The notes below the pieces were generated by a model. The model worked only from the letters and a program-made list of their open reading frames with translations, searched no databases and was not told the origin of the DNA. From positions 1 through 61,414 of the forward strand of contig JACKBL010000013.1 in NCBI GenBank assembly GCA_020634515.1: a stretch of 61,414 bases of DNA. Direction: 5' to 3'. A program made the translations under genes and the position numbers. Below are positions 51,707 to 60,321 of the stretch, piece by piece (within the stretch, counting starts at the first letter, position 1; each line of letters opens with the position of its first letter). The DNA is from Ardenticatenales bacterium (GTDB lineage Bacteria > Chloroflexota > Anaerolineae > Promineifilales > Promineifilaceae).

Positions 51707-52219
51707 CTAATTTTCCTTGAGCGCCGCAATGCGCCGCTGCAAATAGGGCGAAAAATAGCCCGCGTAACGCGCCTGCAACTCTGGCCGTTGCCAATCCGTG
51801 CCCCGCACCACGCCGCGGCAACCCGCCTGCCCGCAGGCGCACACAAACTCATCATACGGGCTGCCATCGCTCATCGCATAGTCGAAACAAATCTCTTCAT
51901 TCGCCTCAATGTTCCGCATCGCCACCACCGCGATTTGCCCCCGCAGCCCCGCGTTTGGCTCGCAGCTATGGTTGATGTAGTCCCCTGCGTCTGGCTCGTC
52001 ATTGGCGAATCCGACCAGATACAAATCTTCCTCAACCTGGACGCTGTGCGCCTGCTGCCGTGGCGACAACGTGCGCAATTCCTCCACGCCTACCACACGC
52101 CCGCCCCAAACCAGCAGCAGTTCGCCCGCCGCCACATGCTCCCGCGCAAACAGGCCGAAAACCCCCTTTTCCGGGTTAGGGCGCGCTTCCAGCTTCGCCG
52201 ATATGAAGTTCGTTGTCAT
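51707..52219 (-). CDS. SET-domain protein (putative lysine methyltransferase)
   Basis: 170 aa from the ATG at 52219 (MTTNFISAKLEARPNPEKG). The SET signature YINHSCEPNAGLRG and the FDYAMSD end motif are both present. A post-SET-like CACGQAGC follows, with the CxCx4C spacing of eukaryotic post-SET zinc sites. The likely activity is SAM-dependent lysine methylation; the target is unknown. Bacterial SET proteins are usually either host-acquired or of unknown function, and this one is short. Its linkage to tgt (9-bp gap) may be incidental. Confidence 0.85.
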   Translation of the reverse strand: MTTNFISAKLEARPNPEKGVFGLFAREHVAAGELLLVWGGRVVGVEELRTLSPRQQAHSVQVEEDLYLVGFANDEPDAGDYINHSCEPNAGLRGQIAVVAMRNIEANEEICFDYAMSDGSPYDEFVCACGQAGCRGVVRGTDWQRPELQARYAGYFSPYLQRRIAALKEN

Positions 52220-52597
52220 TCGCCGTATCCTCTGTTGACTTAGCCTGCGTCGCAAGCCGTTGCTCACATCTGCCCGCAATCGCGGCGCAGGCGGCATAGT
52301 CTATCTCAGGTGCGGCATACTTTCAAAGCACCCGCGCCGCGCCGCAACTACATTCCCTTTCCACATCTGCTTCACAACCTCTTCATATCTCTCCGTTATT
52401 CTATAAGCATCATAACCACCAAGCCTCAGAGGTCCATGTACCGGCAAACCTTCCCCGAAGCTGGATTCCTGACCCAAAGCGTCTCATAACAGTTTCCAGG
52501 AAGTTGTGGACAGATACGAGGCATCAAACAAAAACAACAGCGCGCTCCACCCAAAGCAAGCGCGCTACCAACTCCCGACCACACAAGGAGAAATCTC
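52220..52597. other. 378-bp divergent spacer
   Basis: Between the SET gene (minus) and the calcium-repeat gene (plus). It contains a degenerate R1-like pair around 52444-52505 (CCTTCCCCGAAGCTGG with AGTTTCCAGGAAG). A weak AT-rich promoter-like stretch (TTATTCTATAAG) lies near 52400. No gene is seen. Confidence 0.4.
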
Positions 52598-53161
52598 ATG
52601 AAGAAGTTCCTCTTAACCGCAATCATCGTCTTTTCCGTGGCTCTCACGGCGACCTCCCTGACTATGGCGGATGATACGCCTACGGCCCAGGGCACGTTCC
52701 AGAATGGCTTCGTGGATGCAAATGGCGATGGTGTCTGCGATATGACGGGTGTTTCTCGCGGCCTGAAGGCCAGACTCGCCTACCAGGAAGCGGGAACCTT
52801 CGGCCCGAATTTTGTGGATGAAGATGGCGATGGCGTCTGCGACAATTGCGATGGCACGCCCAATCTGTACCGTTACCAAAATCAAAATAGCATGATGGCT
52901 GGCCCTGGCCCGAATTTTGTGGATGAAGATGGCGACGGCATCTGCGACAATTGCGATGGCACGCCCAATCTGTACCGTTATCAGAATCAAAACAGCACGA
53001 TGACGGGACCTGGCCCCAACTTCGTGGATGAAGATGGCGACGGCATCTGCGACAACTGCGCCCTGCACCAGTATGACCACGATTTTGAGTATCAGTCTCC
53101 TGGCCCGCACGGTGGGCGGATGAACGGGAATGGGCAGGGAGGAAATGCCGGCAATCGGTAA
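52598..53161 (+). CDS. Small secreted protein with EF/TSP3-type calcium repeats
   Basis: 187 aa, with AAGGAG about 8 nt before the ATG. A signal peptide (MKKFLLTAIIVFSVALTATS) is followed by four calcium-loop motifs: VDANGDGVCD, then three near-identical copies of NFVDEDGDGxCDNC. The DxDxDG loop plus Cys pairs resembles thrombospondin type-3 or dockerin-like repeats. The last three copies repeat at the DNA level with a 105-bp period. A Gly/Asn-rich tail ends the protein. It probably binds calcium extracellularly and may be structural; no catalytic residues are seen. It stands alone with a terminator at 53198-53225. Confidence 0.8.
   Translation: MKKFLLTAIIVFSVALTATSLTMADDTPTAQGTFQNGFVDANGDGVCDMTGVSRGLKARLAYQEAGTFGPNFVDEDGDGVCDNCDGTPNLYRYQNQNSMMAGPGPNFVDEDGDGICDNCDGTPNLYRYQNQNSTMTGPGPNFVDEDGDGICDNCALHQYDHDFEYQSPGPHGGRMNGNGQGGNAGNR
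52802..53090 (+). repeat. 105-bp tandem repeat inside the calcium-repeat gene
   Basis: Starts at 52802, 52907 and 53012 give two full units and a partial third. Each encodes a 35-aa module with one DEDGDG loop. Differences are mostly at third codon positions, pointing to recent duplication followed by selection on the protein. Confidence 0.85.
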
Positions 53162-53197
53162 TCCCCACCTCCTCTCTCCCCAATAATTCCCCTGAAG

Positions 53198-53225
53198 AGG
53201 GAGCGGTTACAACCCGCTCCCTTTT
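53198..53225 (+). terminator. Rho-independent terminator
   Basis: AGGGAGCGG and CCGCTCCCT form a 9-bp stem with a 7-nt loop, followed by TTT. It lies 37 bp after the calcium-repeat stop codon. Confidence 0.85.
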
Positions 53226-53320
53226 CATGCCTATGTGGTTTCATCCATTAGCTTCTTCACCCCAACCCACCTATAATCGCCGGCAACCAACCACCAACTA
53301 TCAACCACCAACCTCCCCTC

Positions 53321-54019
53321 ATGACCAAACTCATTCTTGTCGTTGACGACGAACCAAAACTGACCAACCTCGTGCGCGGCTACCTGGAACAAGAAGGGTA
53401 CCAGGTGATTACGGCGCACGATGGTCGCGCCGCCCTCTTTGCCGCCCGCGACCACCAACCCGACCTGATTGTGCTCGACTTGATGATGCCGGAGATGGAT
53501 GGCTGGTCCTTTTTGCGGCAGCACCGCCAGGAACGCAACACGCCCATCATCATGCTCACCGCGCGCGTGGACGACGTGGACAAAATCATGGGGCTGGAAA
53601 TGGGCGCGGACGATTACCTGACCAAGCCGTTTAGCCCGCGCGAGTTGGTTGCCCGGGTGCGCGCCGTGCTGCGACGCGCCCAACCGGCGGCAGAGCCGGA
53701 GTCGCCCCTACTGCGCGCCGGCGATCTGCTGCTGGACCCCACCGCCTACGAAGTGACGCTGGCGGGCGAACCCGTGACGCTCACACGCATGGAGTTCGAC
53801 CTGCTGCACGCCCTCATGAGCCACCCCGGACGCGCCTTCAGCCGCCTGGAGTTGCTGGAACGGACGCAGGGCTTCGCCTACGATGGCTACGAGCGCACTA
53901 TTGACGTGCACATCAAGAACCTGCGCAAGAAAATTGAGCCAGAATCCGGCAGCCCGCGCTACATCCTCACCGTTTTTGGCGTCGGCTACCGTTTCGCGCG
54001 GGACGAAGCAGGAGCATAA
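53321..54019 (+). CDS. OmpR/PhoB-family response regulator
   Basis: 232 aa. The receiver domain spans about 1-115 with acidic residues in VVDDEPK, the phospho-acceptor Asp53 in LIVLDLMMPEMDG and the Lys in DYLTKPFSPREL. The winged-helix C-terminus contains LTRMEFDLLHALMSHPGRAFSR and ERTIDVHIKNLRKKIEP, typical of OmpR/PhoB DNA binding. It should be phosphorylated by the downstream kinase (4-bp gap) and control transcription. No Shine-Dalgarno is evident before the ATG. The signal and targets are unknown. Confidence 0.92.
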   Translation: MTKLILVVDDEPKLTNLVRGYLEQEGYQVITAHDGRAALFAARDHQPDLIVLDLMMPEMDGWSFLRQHRQERNTPIIMLTARVDDVDKIMGLEMGADDYLTKPFSPRELVARVRAVLRRAQPAAEPESPLLRAGDLLLDPTAYEVTLAGEPVTLTRMEFDLLHALMSHPGRAFSRLELLERTQGFAYDGYERTIDVHIKNLRKKIEPESGSPRYILTVFGVGYRFARDEAGA

Positions 54020-54023
54020 CGCC

Positions 54024-55433
54024 GTGTTCAATCGCCTGTGGATCAAGTTGACGGCGGCCATCTTGCTGGTCGTGATCGTTGGCGTTTCCGTGGTGGCCCT
54101 GCTCTCCAATCGCGTCACCACGACCGGGTTCCAGCAGTTTGTAAACGAGTCCCAGTTTGACGATCTGGCGCAGCGCCTCGCCGGCTACTATCGTCAACAG
54201 GGAAACTGGTCCGGCGTGGAATTCTTGTTGGTGGCGGAGCGTAGTGGTGGGGGCGTCGCCTATCGCTTGTTGGATGCGTCCGGGCAGGTGGTGGCTTCCG
54301 CCGGAGCCGGGCGCGGACGGGCGATGAGCGGCATGACGCAGGTGGCTATGCTGCCCATCGGGGTGGATGGTCGGGTTGTGGGGACGCTGTTTGTGCTGGA
54401 TGCCGGCAATGCCGGCACAGGCCAAAGCAACATGAACCAACTAAACCTGCACGCCACCGCCTTTCTGCAATCCGTGAACCGGGCGTTGCTGTGGGGCGGG
54501 CTGGCGGCGGTCGGATTGGCGCTGCTGTTGGGCGTCTGGCTGTCGCAGCGATTGACGCGCCCCCTACGGCAGTTGACGCAGGCCACGCACCGCCTGGCCG
54601 CGGGCGACCTGAGCCAATCGGTGGGCGTGGACAGTGCGGACGAGATCGGGGAACTGGCATCCAGCTTCAACCGGATGGCCCAATCGCTGGCGGCGGCGGA
54701 CCGGCAGCGGCAGCAGATGTTGGCGGACGTGGCCCACGAACTGCGCACGCCGCTGAGCGTGATGCGCGGCCACCTGGAGGGGATGCTGGACGGCGTTTTC
54801 GCGCCCACCCCGGAGAATCTGACTCTGGTACACGAGGAGACGATCCGGCTGGGGCGGCTGGTGGACGAATTGCGCACGCTCTCGCTGGCGGAGGCGGGGC
54901 AACTTCCCCTGGAGAAGACGCCGCTGGACGTGGCGCTGTTGCTGCAACAGGCGTATGCCGCCTTCGTGCCGCTGGCGGAGGCGGAAGGCGTGCAATTGTC
55001 GCTGGACCTGCCGGCCGCGAGCGTGCCGCCCGTGCTGGCGGACCGGGCGCGGATGCAGCAGGTGTTGGGCAATCTGCTGGCAAATGCGCTGCGCTTTGCG
55101 CCGCGAGGCAGCAGCGGCGCGCCGCAGGTGACGCTGGGGGCAATGGTGGGCGCGGAAGGCGCGCGCGTGTTTGTGCGCGACAATGGGCCGGGTCTGACGG
55201 AAGAGGCGCAGGCGCGCGTCTTTGACCGCTTCTGGCGCGCCGATTCCGCCCGCAGCCGCGCGATGGGGGGCAACGGCGGCAATGGGGCCGGCTCCGGCCT
55301 CGGCCTCAGCATCTGCCGCGGCATCATCCACGCGCACGGGGGGCGCATCTGGGTGGCGAGCCAGCCCGGCGCGGGCACGACCTTCTGGTTTATGCTGCCA
55401 CTTGTCGCGGCAAATGGGGAACCGGTGTCTTAA
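54024..55433 (+). CDS. Sensor histidine kinase
   Basis: 469 aa from the GTG at 54024, with GGAG 9 nt upstream and 4 bp after the regulator stop. TM1 lies near residues 7-28 (AAILLVVIVGVSVVALL), an extracellular sensor of about 125 aa follows, then TM2 near 155-175. A HAMP linker follows (SQRLTRPLRQLTQATHRLAAGD). The dimerisation/phosphoacceptor helix has His238 in ADVAHELRTPLS. The ATPase domain carries NLLANALRF (N box), FVRDNGPGL (G1), FDRFWRAD (F) and GSGLGLSI (G2). It should autophosphorylate and pass phosphate to the adjacent regulator. Confidence 0.92.
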   Translation: MFNRLWIKLTAAILLVVIVGVSVVALLSNRVTTTGFQQFVNESQFDDLAQRLAGYYRQQGNWSGVEFLLVAERSGGGVAYRLLDASGQVVASAGAGRGRAMSGMTQVAMLPIGVDGRVVGTLFVLDAGNAGTGQSNMNQLNLHATAFLQSVNRALLWGGLAAVGLALLLGVWLSQRLTRPLRQLTQATHRLAAGDLSQSVGVDSADEIGELASSFNRMAQSLAAADRQRQQMLADVAHELRTPLSVMRGHLEGMLDGVFAPTPENLTLVHEETIRLGRLVDELRTLSLAEAGQLPLEKTPLDVALLLQQAYAAFVPLAEAEGVQLSLDLPAASVPPVLADRARMQQVLGNLLANALRFAPRGSSGAPQVTLGAMVGAEGARVFVRDNGPGLTEEAQARVFDRFWRADSARSRAMGGNGGNGAGSGLGLSICRGIIHAHGGRIWVASQPGAGTTFWFMLPLVAANGEPVS

Positions 55434-55462
55434 GCAGGCGGGTGGGACGATTGACGGTCCTG

Positions 55463-56074
55463 TCAACCGTCTTTTGTCGTCTGCAGGACGTAGCGAAGCT
55501 GGCGCAACTGCCAGACGATGCCGACGCCTGAGCCGAGGGTGGCAACGGCGGCGGTGATGAGGATGGTGAGGTTGCTGCTGCCGAGGTATTCACCGATGCC
55601 TTTGCCGAGGGCCATGCCGATGGCCCAGGCGATGGCGTTGATGATGATCCAGCGGCTCGCTTTTTCCACTTGCTGGTAGAGGACGAACCATTGCCCGCCG
55701 CCGAGGAAGAGGCCAAATATGGCTCCGTGCAGCAGTCCTTCGCGGAATTTGCCGGCAATTCCGCTCCCCACCGCGAATATCCCCGCCATGTTTGGTGCCC
55801 AGAAAAACGTCCACACCAGAAACGTGGCCACAATCCACCCCGTCGTCGCCGACAGGTAGCGCCCCAGCAGCCGCGCCTGCGCCAGCCCGGAGAAAAACCC
55901 CAAAATTCCCCCAAAGATTGCACCAAAAATCAGCGCGGGCGCGCGGTTCATCAGCGTCCCCACTCCCAGAAACATGAGGCCCATCCCCGCGCCCAATCCC
56001 ACGAGCGTGTAAACGACCCACAGCAAGCCAAACCACCATTGAACCCGTTCACGCCGGGCGCCGATTTGAATCAT
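55463..56074 (-). CDS. Multi-pass membrane protein with internal duplication, unknown function
   Basis: 203 aa with about five to six hydrophobic segments. Two similar halves are visible: FGAIFGGILGFFSGLAQARL with LSATTGWIVATF, and GAIFGLFLGGGQWFVLYQQ with ASRWIIINAIAW. The pattern GxxQ...W...G is common in uncharacterised Chloroflexota and cyanobacterial membrane proteins. No enzyme motif is seen. Transcribed convergently with the kinase gene (29-bp gap). Confidence 0.7.
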   Translation of the reverse strand: MIQIGARRERVQWWFGLLWVVYTLVGLGAGMGLMFLGVGTLMNRAPALIFGAIFGGILGFFSGLAQARLLGRYLSATTGWIVATFLVWTFFWAPNMAGIFAVGSGIAGKFREGLLHGAIFGLFLGGGQWFVLYQQVEKASRWIIINAIAWAIGMALGKGIGEYLGSSNLTILITAAVATLGSGVGIVWQLRQLRYVLQTTKDG

Positions 56075-56158
56075 CTTGTCTTGATACCTCGTATGGCGAG
56101 TTTCTAACTCGCCTCCTTACGTAGTCCGATTTTGCAGATCGGATGCCGCTATCCCGGG

Positions 56159-56219
56159 GTCCCATTTGGAAAATGGGACAACCCTCCGTCAACCTGGGGT
56201 CCCATTTGGAAAATGGGAC
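56159..56219. repeat. Two copies of a GTCCCATTT hairpin in direct repeat
   Basis: GTCCCATTT and AAATGGGAC-type arms with a short loop occur at 56159-56179 and 56199-56219 within identical flanks (40-bp period). Two further small hairpins precede them (GGCGAGTTTCTAACTCGCC at about 56095 and TCCGATTTTGCAGATCGGA at about 56124). They lie past the stop of the C25 gene and may terminate or stabilise its transcript. Confidence 0.75.
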
Positions 56220-56247
56220 AACCTTTTTAAGTAAACCCATCTCTGCG

Positions 56248-59200
56248 TCAAGGCCAGGTGGGTGGGGCGTCGGCATTGGTGGTGATCAGGTAGGGGTAGC
56301 CCAGACGCAGGGTGAAGTTATTGTTCAGGGAGTCGTTTATGGTGCGGGTGTACCAGCTTTGCGTTGCGGCGTACCAGGTCGCTACCCGCGTCACACCGCC
56401 GATGTTCGCCGCCAGATCGTCCGCCGTGAGCGTGAACGCGCCCACCTGGTCCAGGGGGATCGTGATCATTTGCCGGCGATTGGGCAGGAGCGTGTAGGCG
56501 ATGTCGCCCGACTGTGGCAGCGCGCCGACCCAGGTGACGATGGTGGGGGCGTTGCTATCGGCCCCGATGAGGAGGGCGTCGCCGGGATTGACGGCGAAGT
56601 TGGGCACGCCCGTAGGCGAGCCGACGACGCGGATGCGCCACGCCTGGCTGACGGGGTTCCATTTGCCCACTTCGCGGATGCTTTGGTTGAGTGGGTCGAT
56701 GGCGGCGGCCAGGTCGTCGGCGGTGGCGGGGAGGTTGTCGCCGGTGAGGGGGAGGCCGATGGTGGTGTAGGCGAGGGTGTCGCCGCTGCCGGCACGCAGG
56801 GCGTAATCAAATTCTCCCACCGTGACGGATGGCGCGCCGGGAATGCCGGCACAATTCACCCCCCGCACAAGAAAAGTGTAATTGACTTGGGGGTCGCCGA
56901 TGCCCGTGCCATTGGGAATGGGGAAGTATGGGTCCGTGGTCGTGCCCAGGAGGGTTGTGCCGGCATTTTCCGCGGCAAAGTACGGCGTGTTCGGGGCGCT
57001 GCGCCACACCTCATAGCTCTGTGCCAGCGGCGTGGTCGCCCACGTCAGCAGCAGCGCATCGCCAAAACGCAGCGGCGTTACCGATGGCGCCATCGTGAGC
57101 GCGGTGGTGCAAAAAGGAGCCGTGGCCGTCTCGTCGCCGGGGTTGATTTCCAGACCGGGGCTGGCAGCGGTTGCCGCGTTCGCCAACGGTTCGGTGTTGG
57201 TGGCGGTAAGCTGCGCCGTCAGGGTGATGGCCAGGGATTGGCCACGCGCCAGGCCATTAACCGGGTGGAAGGCGAGTTCGCCGCCGGCCTGGTTGAGGTT
57301 GACGGGGGCGGAGGATTGGTAGGCGAGGAGGGTGAGTTGTGCCGGCATCACATCCGTGATCACAGCCGGCGCCGGATACAGTCCCTCGTTGTGTAGCGAC
57401 AGCAAAAACGTCACCGCTTCCCCCACGTCCACCGCCGCTGTCAGCGTACTCTTCTCCAGGCTGAGATCAGGCCGCATCAACGGCATCGCCGGGTCGCCTT
57501 GCAGCGTAAACGTATACAACTCCGACTCATCATAATCCCCGGCGGCGAACAGCGTCTTGGAATATAGAATCGCATCCCCAATCGCCGTCTCCCCGTGTGC
57601 GAACAACCCCTCATACAAGCCCTCATGCAAAGCCGTGTGTTCATAGCTGAAGCCCAGCCCCGTGGAGGACCAATGCGCGGCGGAGCCGGCCCCGTCCCGT
57701 TTGAGGAAGGTCTCGCTGAGGGCGGGCAAGCCGGGGTAGATGAAGGAGCCATCCAGACAGTCGGCGCTGAGGATGACCACGGGACGCCCGGCGTTCGCCC
57801 ACAGGTTGACGTCGGCGGTGTCCACCGCGCGCGCCGCCCACTCGTCAATCCCCCCGTGACCGCGATAGTTGATGATGAGCGTGCCCGTGATATTCGCGTG
57901 GTCGAAAATCGCGTCACGCAATTTGTCTCGCTCGCCGCCGGTGTTGGCCGCCATGCACACATGCGCTTGCGGGAAAGCATCCGGCAGTAAGGCCCCCGTC
58001 ATCCCATTTTCCGCGCAGAAATCGCCGCCCGAATCCGTGTTATCCGCGCCGAAGAAGATGTTTTCCATCCAGGTGTCCGGCTGTCGCTGGTTGTCGTCAT
58101 ATTGCAGAATTTTATCAACCACGGCCTGCGCTTCGGCGGTGGTGGTGGCCGGCAAGCGGCCAATCGCCACGTCGGGGACCAGGTCATTCCCGGTGAGAAA
58201 GGCCATGGACGTGTCGGAAGCGATTTGCCCCTGGAAGCGGTCCACGAAGATCAGGTCCGTGGGCACGAAGTCGGTCTGGGGGGCCGTGGCGCTGCTGTTG
58301 CTCTCCAACTGGCGTGGATTGGCCGTGGCGTCGCCCAGCAGTAGGACGTAGTGGGCGGGGGTGGGCCAGGTGAGGGCGTGCGCCAGGTAGTTGCGAATGC
58401 CCGACGGCAGTGGCAGACCAAACGCATACTGGTTCAACACGTCCCGCACATCCACGACGTGCGTGCGGTAGCCGCCATACAGCGGGTCGGCGCGGTGGGC
58501 AGCTAACTGCACCGCCTGCGTGAGGAAATCGGCATGGCTGATGGCCAGCCATGCCGCGCCGCCGGGTGGATCCAGGTCAGGTGGCACGTACTGGCTGATG
58601 GCGAGGGGGGCGCGGATGTTGGCGCCGGTGGTGGCGATGAAGGTGGCGGCGGGGGGGTGGCTGCTGCCGATGCGGTAGGTGTAGGGGCCGCTGCCGCTGA
58701 TGTCATCGGCGGTGAGGGGGATGATGACGGGTTGCAGGGGATTGGTGATGTTCCAGACGAGGATGTTGCCGGCATTTCCCTCACCATACCCTCCCACGCG
58801 AAACTCCCAACTGCCGCCTACTTCGTCGCTAAAAAGCAATTGGTCCCCACTGGCCTGATACTGGCGCTGATAATCAACCGTGACGCGGTTGGGATAGATG
58901 TAGTCCACGCCGCTGCCGGAGCCGGTAATGCCGGCAATCACCATGCTGGCGTGGTTGAGGCCATCGAGCAGGTCCGCCTGCGGCACAAGCCCGCTGATGT
59001 TCACATTCTTCAGCCCATACCACGATTCGCTGCCAATGATCTGGTTGTTCTCGTTAAATTTCAGGTTAATCAGGTGTGGGTAGCCGATGTTGTTGATGTA
59101 CGGGTTGTCCCGTGACTGCACTTCCAGGGTGATGGTGGCAGAGGGACTGCTGGCGGCGGGGAAGGGCAGGGTGATGGGGTAGGTGGTTGTGACCTCGGTT

Positions 59201-59919
59201 TGCGTGCTTTTGCTGACGCGCTCAATGAACCAGGCGTCTGGCTCGTTGGGGAACTGGGGCCACTGGTTGGTCCAGGTGGGGAAGTAGTAGAACTCTTTTT
59301 CGTAGGTGATGCTGGCGCGCCAGCTTTCATCTACGGGGTAGCCGCCGGGATTGTCGCCGGTGGTGATGGCGGTGGGTGTGCCGTCGGCCCAAAGCCAGTA
59401 GACGTTGTTGGTGATGTATTGCCGCTCCAGGCGGGAACCGTGGAAGGCTTGCCCAAAGAAGCGGATTTTTTCGCCCGGCTCGAAGTGGGTGTCGCCGTCG
59501 CCGATGAATTGGTAGGCGACGTTGTCCCCGCGGTAGATGAGTTGGAGGGTGAGAGGGTTGATGGTGTTGACGGACATGCCGGCATCCGCCAACGCCGCAT
59601 AATCCACCTCATAAATGCCATCCGCGTCCACCTCAATCCGGTACGTATCCTGACCCACCGGCAGCATTACGCCCGTCAGTGGCGGCGGATCCGCCGGCGC
59701 GGTCAACGGCAGCAGCGGCCCCCCATCCACGCGCCGCGCCGCCAGCCCTGCTTGCAGCGTCGCGTCATCAGCCTCCCCCGCGAAGGGCGTCAGCGTCTCC
59801 CCCGTCACCTTTGTGGCAGGCGCTTTCGCCGCCACGAACGGCGGCCACAATGCCAGTGCGCCCAACAGCAATCCCAACCACATTCCCCCCACGACAAAAA
59901 AGCCTCGAAATCGCGTCAT
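56248..59919 (-). CDS. Secreted C25 (gingipain-like) cysteine peptidase with DUF11-like and other C-terminal modules
   Basis: About 1223 aa from the ATG at 59919; an ATG two codons upstream (59925) is also possible, since AGGA lies 8 nt before 59919. A signal peptide (hydrophobic to about residue 30) directs export. The C25 catalytic domain is about 480-860. His688 lies in NYRGHGGID and Cys721 in LSADCLDGSF, the expected dyad. After it, DLSLEKSTLTAAVDVGEAVTF starts a DUF11-type beta-sandwich, then two fibronectin-like or carbohydrate-binding-like segments. Such peptidases cut surface or extracellular proteins. No sorting signal such as LPXTG is seen at the end. Confidence 0.83.
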   Translation of the reverse strand: MTRFRGFFVVGGMWLGLLLGALALWPPFVAAKAPATKVTGETLTPFAGEADDATLQAGLAARRVDGGPLLPLTAPADPPPLTGVMLPVGQDTYRIEVDADGIYEVDYAALADAGMSVNTINPLTLQLIYRGDNVAYQFIGDGDTHFEPGEKIRFFGQAFHGSRLERQYITNNVYWLWADGTPTAITTGDNPGGYPVDESWRASITYEKEFYYFPTWTNQWPQFPNEPDAWFIERVSKSTQTEVTTTYPITLPFPAASSPSATITLEVQSRDNPYINNIGYPHLINLKFNENNQIIGSESWYGLKNVNISGLVPQADLLDGLNHASMVIAGITGSGSGVDYIYPNRVTVDYQRQYQASGDQLLFSDEVGGSWEFRVGGYGEGNAGNILVWNITNPLQPVIIPLTADDISGSGPYTYRIGSSHPPAATFIATTGANIRAPLAISQYVPPDLDPPGGAAWLAISHADFLTQAVQLAAHRADPLYGGYRTHVVDVRDVLNQYAFGLPLPSGIRNYLAHALTWPTPAHYVLLLGDATANPRQLESNSSATAPQTDFVPTDLIFVDRFQGQIASDTSMAFLTGNDLVPDVAIGRLPATTTAEAQAVVDKILQYDDNQRQPDTWMENIFFGADNTDSGGDFCAENGMTGALLPDAFPQAHVCMAANTGGERDKLRDAIFDHANITGTLIINYRGHGGIDEWAARAVDTADVNLWANAGRPVVILSADCLDGSFIYPGLPALSETFLKRDGAGSAAHWSSTGLGFSYEHTALHEGLYEGLFAHGETAIGDAILYSKTLFAAGDYDESELYTFTLQGDPAMPLMRPDLSLEKSTLTAAVDVGEAVTFLLSLHNEGLYPAPAVITDVMPAQLTLLAYQSSAPVNLNQAGGELAFHPVNGLARGQSLAITLTAQLTATNTEPLANAATAASPGLEINPGDETATAPFCTTALTMAPSVTPLRFGDALLLTWATTPLAQSYEVWRSAPNTPYFAAENAGTTLLGTTTDPYFPIPNGTGIGDPQVNYTFLVRGVNCAGIPGAPSVTVGEFDYALRAGSGDTLAYTTIGLPLTGDNLPATADDLAAAIDPLNQSIREVGKWNPVSQAWRIRVVGSPTGVPNFAVNPGDALLIGADSNAPTIVTWVGALPQSGDIAYTLLPNRRQMITIPLDQVGAFTLTADDLAANIGGVTRVATWYAATQSWYTRTINDSLNNNFTLRLGYPYLITTNADAPPTWP

Positions 59920-60321
59920 GTCCATCTTCCTGAAAAGACAAGTCGTTGTCGTTCGCGCTGTTATGCAAGAGAAGAAGTCCCTCCGAGGAACATCGTCCCT
60001 AAGCTGCCAGGGTGTTTCTGGATAATTACGAACCGCGTTAGTCGCTTTGACGGGTAGGTGCTCGCCTCTACCTGATAACCAATTTCCCAGCGGCACTATT
60101 GCACCTTCAACCATCTGTCCGTTAAAATAACCTGGTTCCATGTTAGGTCACACCAAAGCAAGAGGCAAGAATTCAATTCAAGCGTTACCATTTTGTCATC
60201 ATTTATGTAAATTCTCAATATTTCGGGGGAACCGCGGCCTGAGCTTGTCCATTGCCGTTGGTTTCGACAGGCTCAACCAACTTCGCCCCACTTTATTGAG
60301 AAGGTACTCATTTATGTAAAA
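59920..60321. other. 402-bp divergent spacer
   Basis: Separates the C25 gene (minus) from the HNH-like gene (plus). It contains a CCTGAGCTTGTC...GACAGGCTCAA inverted segment (about 60238-60282). The rest shows no gene or clear promoter. Confidence 0.4.

Noticed and set aside
54260..55378. Long open frame antisense to the histidine kinase
   Set aside because: It mirrors the GC-rich kinase coding frame, has low-complexity composition and no family features, and the sense strand encodes a complete kinase.
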